A stretch of DNA of 21,926 nucleotides from CAZPBC01 sp964584775 (GTDB taxonomy: Bacteria > Chlamydiota > Chlamydiia > Chlamydiales > SLFE01): contig CAZPBC010000033.1 of NCBI GenBank assembly GCA_964584775.1, positions 1-21,926 of the forward strand, in the 5' to 3' direction. Numbering within the stretch: the stretch's first letter is position 1; every line of letters begins with the position of its first letter. The notes below the pieces were generated by a model. It did no database searches and had not been told where the DNA came from. It saw only the letters and a list, made by a program, of their open reading frames with translations. Shown here one piece after another: positions 16,713 to 21,926 of this stretch. Position numbers and translations under genes: made by a program.

Positions 16713-17546
16713 ATGACGTATGAACTGATCGACTCCGGTGGGAAGCGAAAACTTGAGCGCTTTGGATCCGTCCTTCTCGACCGCCCCGCATTACAAGCCG
16801 TTTGGGAACCGCAGCTTCCTGCTTCTGAGTGGAAGAAGGCGGATGCCGTCTTCACCCGCGCAGAAGAGGGGCAGTGGAAGTATGCCAAAGGTCCTTTGGG
16901 AGAGTGGACAGTCGAAGTGGATGGAATCTGTTTCCTGCTGAGCCCAACCGACTTTGGGCATTTAGGCATCTTTCCCGAGCAGCGTGAGAATTGGCGTTGG
17001 ATCCAAGAGAATTTAAAGGGGATGGGGCCAGAGACGAAAGCCCTCAACCTTTTTGCCTACTCCGGAGGCACAACCCTAGCACTTGCGAAAGCAGGTGTTT
17101 CCGTCTGTCACCTCGACGCTTCTAAAAAAATGGTCGCTTGGGCAAGAGAAAATGCCGCCATCAATAGCCTTGAAGAGCATCCCATCCGCTGGATTGTCGA
17201 TGATGTCCGCAAGTTCTTAAAGCGTGAGATCCGGCGTGGAAACCGTTATGACATTATCGCCCTTGATCCACCCACCTTCGGAAGAGGGGCTAAAGGAGAG
17301 GTTTTTAAGATCGATGACGATATCGTTGAGATCTTGAAGGATATCCGCTCGCTTCTGAGCGAACAGCCCAAACTCCTTCTCTTCTCCTGCCACAGTCCCG
17401 GGTACACAGCGCTCACCCTTGAGATCTTGACCCAGTCTCTCTTTGACACTTTTTCAGGAGATGTGGAGACTAAAGAGATGATTCTAGAACCAAAAAAGGG
17501 TGTCCACCCGCTTCCCTCTGGGGTTTGTTTGAGGTGTCAATGGTAA
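16713..17546 (+). CDS. SAM-dependent RNA methyltransferase, COG1092 (RlmI-like) type
   Basis: This 277-residue Rossmann-fold methyltransferase has a small beta-rich N-terminal part (about 15-75). It then carries PTDFGHLGIFPEQREN (78-93), the SAM-binding motif LNLFAYSGGTTLALAKAG (111-128), an acidic strand end (HLDASKKM), and DPPTFGRG (185-192). These match the COG1092 family of RlmI/RlmK-like enzymes, which methylate 23S rRNA. It is shorter than E. coli RlmI (about 396) and lacks an obvious N-terminal PUA domain, so the exact target is open. It is the first gene of a three-gene RNA-modification operon. No clear Shine-Dalgarno is visible. The last bases overlap the next gene's start (ATGGTAA). 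Confidence 0.85.
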   Translation: MTYELIDSGGKRKLERFGSVLLDRPALQAVWEPQLPASEWKKADAVFTRAEEGQWKYAKGPLGEWTVEVDGICFLLSPTDFGHLGIFPEQRENWRWIQENLKGMGPETKALNLFAYSGGTTLALAKAGVSVCHLDASKKMVAWARENAAINSLEEHPIRWIVDDVRKFLKREIRRGNRYDIIALDPPTFGRGAKGEVFKIDDDIVEILKDIRSLLSEQPKLLLFSCHSPGYTALTLEILTQSLFDTFSGDVETKEMILEPKKGVHPLPSGVCLRCQW

Positions 17547-18346
17547 TCACCAGCTCTCAAAATCCGCGTGTGAAGCAGCTAGTGAAGTTGCGCGACAAAC
17601 GCAGCCGGGACAAAACGGGCCTCTTTCTGATTGAAGGTTTCCGTGAAATCCTCCGTGCTGCACAAGCAGACCGCAAAATTGACGAACTTTACTACTGTCC
17701 CAGCCTCTTTCTTGGTGAAAATGAAGACAAAATCCTTGCTCACCTTAAAGAAAAGGGGACGGAGCTCGTGGAATGCACAAAGGCGGTCTTTCAAAAGATC
17801 TCCTACCGCGACCGTCCCGATGGACTCCTCGCTGTCGCTCCCAAGCTGCACGCAAGCCTCGCTGATCTTGAGAAGCGTCTCGAAGGAAAAAAGTATCCTT
17901 TCCTCGTCGTGGCGGAGTCGGTTGAAAAACCCGGCAACTTAGGCACCATGCTGCGCACCTGTGACGCAGTCGGTGTGGATGCGATGATCGTCGCTGACCC
18001 ACGCACCGACATCCACAACCCGAATGTGGTCCGTGCTTCTGTCGGAACCCTCTTTACCGTTCCCACCTTTGAAGTGACCTCTGATGAGCTCATTCCGTGG
18101 CTCAAAGAAAAGAACATTCCGATCATCGCAACCACTCCTGAAGCGGAAACTTTTTACTCTGAAATGAACCTCCGTATCCCTCTCGCACTTGCCTTCGGCA
18201 CCGAGCAGCTCGGTCTCACCGACCAGTGGCTCGATGCTGCCGATATCCAAGTCTCGATTCCAATGGTAGGTTTAGCAGATTCGCTCAACGTTGCGATCTC
18301 TTCAGCGGTGCTTCTTTACGAAGTCTTCCGCAATCGCGAGATGTGA
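17540..18346 (+). CDS. TrmH/SpoU-family RNA 2'-O-methyltransferase
   Basis: The family transfers a methyl group from S-adenosylmethionine to ribose 2'-OH in tRNA or rRNA. The protein has 268 residues. An N-terminal substrate-binding domain (about 1-100) is followed by the knotted SpoU domain with all three motifs: EKPGNLGTMLRTCDAVG, FGTEQLGL and IPMVGLADSLNVAISSAVL. Early residues (SSQNPRVKQLVKLRDKRSR) resemble the RlmB/TsnR-like subgroup that acts on 23S rRNA; the target is not certain. ATG 17540 is preferred over an in-frame TTG at 17525: GAGG lies 5 nt upstream, and the start overlaps the upstream stop by 7 nt, which implies translational coupling. Confidence 0.9.
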   Translation: MVITSSQNPRVKQLVKLRDKRSRDKTGLFLIEGFREILRAAQADRKIDELYYCPSLFLGENEDKILAHLKEKGTELVECTKAVFQKISYRDRPDGLLAVAPKLHASLADLEKRLEGKKYPFLVVAESVEKPGNLGTMLRTCDAVGVDAMIVADPRTDIHNPNVVRASVGTLFTVPTFEVTSDELIPWLKEKNIPIIATTPEAETFYSEMNLRIPLALAFGTEQLGLTDQWLDAADIQVSIPMVGLADSLNVAISSAVLLYEVFRNREM

Positions 18347-18984
18347 TGGAGATCCTCTTTGAAGACAACCATCTTCTCGTCCTCGATAAACCTTCAGGGC
18401 TTCTCACACAACCGACAGATTTAGAGAAAGACAGTCTTGAAACTCGGGCGAAAGCCTTTCTCAAAAAACGCGACCATAAACCGGGAAACGTCTACCTGCA
18501 CGCCCTCTTTCGTCTCGACCGCCCCGTCTCAGGTGTCGTCCTCTTTGCAAAAACCAGCAAAGCACTTTCTCGCCTCAATGAGTCTGTGAGAAAAAAAGAG
18601 ACAAAAAAAATCTACCGCGCCCTTCTTGAGGGTAGGCCTCCTGAACCGAAAGGGACACTCCACCACTTTCTACTTAAAACGGAGTTTCAAACAAACGTGG
18701 TGGATGCGAAAACGGAAGGAGCGAAAGAGTGCCTTCTTGATTACCGTACGCTTGAAGAAATGGAGAACCAGACTCTCGTCGAAATCGAGCTCACGACCGG
18801 CCGCTACCACCAAATCCGTGCTCAATTCTCTGCCGTCGGCACCCCCCTCCTCGGAGATTCAAAGTATGGAAGTCAAACACCTTTCAAAGAAAATTCTATC
18901 GCTCTCTGTCACCAAGAATTTCACATTCCGCACCCCATAACCAAAGCGCTCCTCTCTTTTTCCTCCAAACAGACTCTTTGTTAA
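18346..18984 (+). CDS. RluA-family pseudouridine synthase
   Basis: This 212-residue enzyme isomerises specific uridines in rRNA or tRNA to pseudouridine. The catalytic aspartate is D58 in FRLDRPVSGVVLFA, which replaces the more usual HRLDRDTSG. The C-terminal motif GRYHQIRAQFSAVGTPLLGD matches the family's GRTHQIR segment. There is no S4 domain, so it resembles the short RluA/TruC-like subgroup. ATG 18346 overlaps the previous stop (TGATG), so all three genes of the operon are coupled. The frame extends upstream to 18226, but that part is only an antiparallel reading of the previous gene. The specific target uridine is unknown. Confidence 0.9.
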   Translation: MEILFEDNHLLVLDKPSGLLTQPTDLEKDSLETRAKAFLKKRDHKPGNVYLHALFRLDRPVSGVVLFAKTSKALSRLNESVRKKETKKIYRALLEGRPPEPKGTLHHFLLKTEFQTNVVDAKTEGAKECLLDYRTLEEMENQTLVEIELTTGRYHQIRAQFSAVGTPLLGDSKYGSQTPFKENSIALCHQEFHIPHPITKALLSFSSKQTLC

Positions 18985-19061
18985 GATGAGGTTAAAGTTT
19001 CCGCTCGAATCAACCGTTTAAGCTATAGTCTCGGAAATTTCATAAAAACTAGGAGACAAGT

Positions 19062-19637
19062 ATGCAACTCATTGAATCAGGACGAACCCTTTTTAACACT
19101 GCTTGTCAAGAGAGACCCGAAGACGTTTTTCAGGCTGTCGATCATACACTAAAAGTGATCAATTTTAGCCTCATCCAAGAGTGTTTCGATAGAGGGCAAG
19201 AAGTTTACTTGCATCTTGACACGACTTCACTATCACCCACATGGAAAAAAGGAGCGATCTACTTCAAGAGAGGAGAGTACAATCATGACTCTGGTTTAGA
19301 GGCGGCAAAAGCGAAAGTCACTCTTGTTGCACTCAATGCGCTGGCGGGAAAGTTGACAAGCAGTCTAGAAGAGCAAGCTGCGATGAGTGCTTACCTACGC
19401 TATAACATGACCAAAGAAGCGTTTGATGGACAAGTTCTTCTAGATGCCCATTCTCTTGTTTACAAGCCTGAGGTGAGCCCTACACTCGCAGAGAGTGACA
19501 AGCCAACAGACAATCTGGATGGAACAAAAACAGTCAGCTCTTTGAAACAAGTTAGATTATTGAATACCTACACCGATCGAGCACGTCTTGAAAGTCTTCT
19601 AGGAAGAGTTTGGAAGCAGGCAAGACCTGCAGCATAA
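19062..19637 (+). CDS. Hypothetical protein, 191 residues
   Basis: AGGAGA lies 5 nt before ATG 19062, an excellent ribosome-binding site, so the gene is real. The protein appears soluble, with no signal peptide or membrane segment. The N-terminal two thirds alternate helix and strand (for example VYLHLDTTSLSPTWKKG and LVALNALAGKLTSSLEEQA). The last 60 residues are polar, ending in a helix LESLLGRVWKQARPAA. I do not recognise the family. A perfect 26-bp palindrome starts 3 bp after its stop. It begins the accessory stretch at the right end of the window; its neighbours are also unassigned small proteins. Confidence 0.75.
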   Translation: MQLIESGRTLFNTACQERPEDVFQAVDHTLKVINFSLIQECFDRGQEVYLHLDTTSLSPTWKKGAIYFKRGEYNHDSGLEAAKAKVTLVALNALAGKLTSSLEEQAAMSAYLRYNMTKEAFDGQVLLDAHSLVYKPEVSPTLAESDKPTDNLDGTKTVSSLKQVRLLNTYTDRARLESLLGRVWKQARPAA

Positions 19638-19666
19638 AAAAAGAAGGGGTGGTACCACCCCTTCTT
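19636..19666 (-). terminator. Perfect-palindrome terminator for the small minus-strand gene
   Basis: The 26-bp perfect palindrome at 19641-19666 (core GGGGTGGTACCACCCC) is followed, in the minus direction, by a run of seven T (complement of the A-run ending at 19642). This is a standard intrinsic terminator for the gene whose stop is at 19725. It may also slow plus-strand transcription from the gene ending at 19637, but no T-run follows in that direction. Confidence 0.8.
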
Positions 19667-19724
19667 CCAATCCATCCCATCATCTGAGATGTCTTGATTC
19701 CGTATTTCAGGAATATGAGGAGCA

Positions 19725-20057
19725 TTATTCATTGATTCGTTCACTATTTTCATCAGCACTTGTGAAGAAGCTGTACCCTCCTGCTGCTAGGAAGGGAGTA
19801 ACAAGTCCTGCTAGTTTCAGAAAATAGTCAAATTTGCTTGGCTGGAGCCTAACAACGATTTGACTGACTCCTCCCGGATTCTTAGGCGGAGGAGGGAGTT
19901 TCTGAACGGTCTGTTCAGACGGTAGGCCAGGTTGTCCCGGCACTTTAGTGACAAAGGTTCTTCCTTGAAAGGCACCTTGTCTAAGCGTGGGTGGTTTGAA
20001 GGGCGGTTTAGGGCCCAAAACGCACCTGCCTGCTTGTCTTGTGGCAAGTCTTAGCAT
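19725..20057 (-). CDS. Small basic, proline-rich protein with C-terminal membrane segment
   Basis: This 110-residue protein is well supported by AAGGAG 5 nt before ATG 20057 and by a terminator 59 bp downstream. Residues 1-47 contain eight Arg/Lys and no acidic residue, starting MLRLATRQAGRCVLG. Proline clusters follow (PKPPFKPP, KLPPPPKNPGG). One hydrophobic segment at about 79-99 is followed by a short acidic tail (SADENSERINE), giving a tail-anchored-like layout. No family is recognised. An Arg-rich, acid-free N-terminus resembles a eukaryotic mitochondrial presequence, and the PxxP-type stretches resemble SH3 ligands. In a chlamydial setting this raises the possibility of a secreted effector, which is inference only. 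Confidence 0.7.
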   Translation of the reverse strand: MLRLATRQAGRCVLGPKPPFKPPTLRQGAFQGRTFVTKVPGQPGLPSEQTVQKLPPPPKNPGGVSQIVVRLQPSKFDYFLKLAGLVTPFLAAGGYSFFTSADENSERINE

Positions 20058-20423
20058 ATGAACTCCTTAGTTCAATATTTTTGTGTTTTTTTTGTTTATT
20101 ACTACGTAAAGGCTTCTAGCTAAGGGGCTAGATAGCTGGGGTGTTCTCTAAAGCTGTTCGAGGTTGAGCTGTACTGAGCTCTAAGAGGACATGGAAATAG
20201 AAACAGGGGACATCCAGTGTGACCCTGAAACTATTCGATAGAATGGACTCATAATGAGCCGCAGGTTGTGATGAATTAGAAAAAACATAACTTTAAACCT
20301 TATAGATTTAGATTCTATTAGAATGTCATTTTTGTATCAAGACTTGTTTGAATATTTCTTCAAAAGGGCCTCTAATCTTTCTAATTGAGTTTATTTGTTT
20401 TTATTAAGATTTAAATAATTGTT
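20058..20423. other. Long intergenic region
   Basis: About 370 bp of mostly AT-rich, non-coding sequence between the divergent 110-residue gene and the first amphipathic-repeat gene. It includes small inverted repeats, for example CTCATAATGAG near 20248-20258 and CTAGC/GCTAG near 20117-20132, neither strong. The stretch 20360-20420 resembles the region upstream of the second paralogue (21160-21220), so it probably contains shared control sequence. No RNA gene was recognised. Confidence 0.45.
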
Positions 20424-20452
20424 TTTACTTAAAATACTAATTGTTATAAAAT
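20424..20452 (+). promoter_or_regulatory. Predicted promoter of amphipathic-repeat gene 1
   Basis: TTTACT (20424-20429) and TAAAAT (20447-20452) with a 17-bp spacer align base for base with the stronger promoter of the second paralogue (TTGACT/TATAAT). The spacer sequence is also nearly identical (TAAAATACTAATTxTTA), which supports the call. It is weaker by consensus than its copy. Confidence 0.6.
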
Positions 20453-20484
20453 GTAACTTTAATATAGAAATTTGGAGGTTTAAT

Positions 20485-21060
20485 ATGTCAACAGGAATAA
20501 CAGGAGCATCAAGTCCAACTCTCTTCGAAAAAACGCCAGAACGACCTAAAGAAGAGAGCAGAGGGCTTTGTGAGACCGAAGCCAAGTTGGCTTCCGGAGT
20601 GGAAGGCGCGATTGGAGGTGTCTCTAAAGCCGCTAGGAAAACAGCCGATGGCACAGTACGAGCAGGCCGCTTCACAGGCCGCGTTCTGAGTCGGATTGCA
20701 CAACCGTTCCTCGCCGTGGGGAGAGTGACATTCAATGTGGCACGGGGAGCCGCGAACTTAGCGCTTCGTGTCAGTCAACTCGCCCTTACAACGCTTGCAA
20801 AAGCAGCCTGGTTTACCGCTAAATGTGCTGGAGGCGCCATCTACGGATTGGCTAAATACACTGGGCTAGCCATTTTAGGAGTCGGCTACTTGACTTTCAA
20901 AGTGACGAAAGAGGCAGTCAAAGCCGGTGTCATCGCTGTGACAATGGCCCACCTGGCCGCCGCCGCAGCCCTGACACTGCCTTTTAGTAGGTCTCGTGCG
21001 AGTGACTTATTTGCAATGGCGGTCTACGGAGCCCCTAAAGCCGCTTACGCAAAAGCCTAG
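20485..21060 (+). CDS. Amphipathic 11-residue-repeat protein, paralogue 1
   Basis: This 191-residue protein starts at ATG 20485 with GGAGG 6 nt upstream; the frame extends further 5' but without a normal start. The N-terminus (1-35) is polar. A conserved block follows, SKAARKTADGTVRAGRFTGRVLSRI. The remainder is small-residue-rich and built of 11-residue segments with basic residues at regular places (for example GLAKYTGLAIL, GVGYLTFKVTK, EAVKAGVIAVT), ending in a conserved PFSRSRASDLFAMA. The pattern suggests amphipathic helices lying on a membrane, or weakly hydrophobic membrane helices. The family is not recognised. A paralogue follows in tandem, with its own copied promoter and terminator. 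Confidence 0.8.
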   Translation: MSTGITGASSPTLFEKTPERPKEESRGLCETEAKLASGVEGAIGGVSKAARKTADGTVRAGRFTGRVLSRIAQPFLAVGRVTFNVARGAANLALRVSQLALTTLAKAAWFTAKCAGGAIYGLAKYTGLAILGVGYLTFKVTKEAVKAGVIAVTMAHLAAAAALTLPFSRSRASDLFAMAVYGAPKAAYAKA

Positions 21061-21086
21061 TAAACTCTGGCAGTTACGACGTCTTA

Positions 21087-21125
21087 AAAAGCCCTCTTCG
21101 ATCTCACTGGTCGGAGAGGGCTTTT
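21087..21125 (+). terminator. Terminator of paralogue 1
   Basis: AAAAGCCCTCT (21087-21097) pairs perfectly with AGAGGGCTTTT (21115-21125). An inner CGA/TCG pairing is possible. The T-run is short, but the hairpin matches in sequence the one after the second paralogue. Confidence 0.75.
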
Positions 21126-21221
21126 CTAGCATCAGGACTTATTATAATATTTTATCTAAAAAGGCCTCTAAACCCCTTAATTTTGTTTATTAATTATTTT
21201 ATTAAGATATATAAATAATTT

Positions 21222-21250
21222 TTGACTTAAAATACTAATTATTATATAAT
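21222..21250 (+). promoter_or_regulatory. Predicted strong promoter of amphipathic-repeat gene 2
   Basis: TTGACT (21222-21227) and TATAAT (21245-21250) are separated by exactly 17 bp, close to the housekeeping consensus, in very AT-rich flanks. Upstream sequence (about 21160-21220) is shared with the first paralogue. Confidence 0.75.
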
Positions 21251-21284
21251 TGATTTATAATTTATAAAAAATAGGAGGTTTAAT

Positions 21285-21830
21285 ATGCCAACAAAAGTAA
21301 ATCCACAATCACCCAAAGGTACAATTTATACCCCAACACAAGAGAAGGGTAAAAGGGAGCTCGGTCCTAAAGAAGTAGCAATGGCTTCCCAAGTTGAAAA
21401 AGCGATGAATGGTATTTCTGATGCTACTCGAAAAGCAGCAGACGGCACGATGCGGGCAGGGCGTTTCACAGCCCGTGTTCTGAGTCGGATCGGAGGGGGA
21501 CTCCTCACAGCCGGGAAAATCTCCTACAATGTAGGAAAAGCGTCGATGAATACGGCGAAACGTGTCGGTAAAATCGCTCTTCCGATTATTTGGGATGTGA
21601 CTAAAACTACCGCTAAGTATACAGGAAAAGCCATCTTAGGTGCTGCCCGACTGACTTTTATAGCGACAAAAGATACGGTCAAAGCCGCTACAACAGCTGG
21701 GGCGATGGCGCACTTGGCAACTGCAGCATTGCTGACAGTGCCTTTCAGCAAGTCTCGTGCAAGTGAGTTATTTGCGATGGCATTCATCGGAACTCTTCAA
21801 GCCGCTTACGGGAAGCCAAAAGCTGCGTAA
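21285..21830 (+). CDS. Amphipathic 11-residue-repeat protein, paralogue 2
   Basis: This 181-residue protein starts at ATG 21285 with AGGAGG 6 nt upstream. It is homologous to paralogue 1 over most of its length. Shared blocks are RKAADGTMRAGRFTARVLSRI near 45-65, MAHLATAAL near 150, and PFSKSRASELFAMA near 160. The N-terminal 35 residues differ. The middle shows clear 11-residue periodicity: VGKASMNTAKR, VGKIALPIIWD, VTKTTAKYTGK, AILGAARLTFI, ATKDTVKAATT. This KT-containing undecad pattern recalls lipid-surface helices such as alpha-synuclein and perilipins. There is no signal peptide, and hydrophobic stretches are short. The similarity to those proteins is in pattern only; function is unknown. 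Confidence 0.8.
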   Translation: MPTKVNPQSPKGTIYTPTQEKGKRELGPKEVAMASQVEKAMNGISDATRKAADGTMRAGRFTARVLSRIGGGLLTAGKISYNVGKASMNTAKRVGKIALPIIWDVTKTTAKYTGKAILGAARLTFIATKDTVKAATTAGAMAHLATAALLTVPFSKSRASELFAMAFIGTLQAAYGKPKAA

Positions 21831-21859
21831 GCTCTGACTGAGTTTAGATTTGATACAAG

Positions 21860-21895
21860 CCCTCTTCGACCTCATCGGACGGAGAGGGTTTTTTT
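21860..21895 (+). terminator. Terminator of paralogue 2
   Basis: CCCTCT (21860-21865) pairs with AGAGGG (21883-21888), followed by seven T (21889-21895). This is a typical intrinsic terminator and a diverged copy of the one at 21087-21125. Confidence 0.8.
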
Positions 21896-21926
21896 GAATC
21901 TGCCTCAATTTATTCCAATCTAAACA

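Noticed and set aside
1..21926. tRNA or rRNA genes, insertion sequences, integrase or attachment sites
   Set aside because: I saw no tRNA-like cloverleaf, rRNA segment, transposase or integrase frame, or terminal inverted repeats with target duplications anywhere in the window.

Overview
The window looks like a piece of a chromosome from the phylum Chlamydiota, most likely an environmental (Parachlamydiales-type) lineage. The strongest clue is a roughly 716-residue GreA: a classic GreA domain at the C-terminus behind a very long helical extension, an architecture I associate with chlamydiae. The company of hemB, mutY, rdgB and rsmD, an orphan response regulator, and several small lineage-specific proteins with host-interaction-like features fits this. 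Species cannot be named from sequence alone. A 100-N run at 11747-11846 shows this is a scaffolded draft assembly.

Layout. 1-633 (-) is the N-terminal part of an unknown protein running off the window edge, preceded by a 10-codon leader ORF with a good Shine-Dalgarno. 823-2961 (+) is a YjbH-like outer-membrane protein, tail to tail with hemB (-). A WaaE-like glycosyltransferase (+) starts only 34 bp from hemB, and its 3' end overlaps the 3' end of mutY (-). greA and rdgB (+) follow, driven by a recognisable promoter, and rdgB overlaps rsmD (-) by 28 bp. From about 14.6 kb down to 8.6 kb, the minus strand carries a TPR membrane protein, a very large membrane-anchored acidic repeat protein split by the assembly gap, and rsmD. 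An EamA-type transporter (-) is divergent from an OmpR/PhoB-type response regulator (+). The regulator's promoter carries an 8-2-8 palindrome, and a pair of structured 71-nt repeats follows the gene. Next comes a tightly coupled three-gene RNA-modification operon (COG1092-type methyltransferase, TrmH/SpoU methyltransferase, RluA-type pseudouridine synthase).

The last 3 kb is accessory in character: a 191-residue protein of unknown function, a 110-residue proline-rich basic protein with one C-terminal membrane segment, and two tandem paralogues (191 and 181 residues) built from 11-residue amphipathic repeats. Each paralogue has its own copy of promoter and terminator, so a whole transcription unit has been duplicated.

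Housekeeping content is haem synthesis (hemB), DNA and nucleotide-pool repair (mutY, rdgB), transcription elongation (greA) and rRNA/tRNA modification (rsmD and the three-gene operon). The best candidates for undescribed biology are the giant repeat protein with its TPR partner, the structured repeats after the response regulator, and the tandem amphipathic-repeat proteins with the neighbouring small basic membrane protein.
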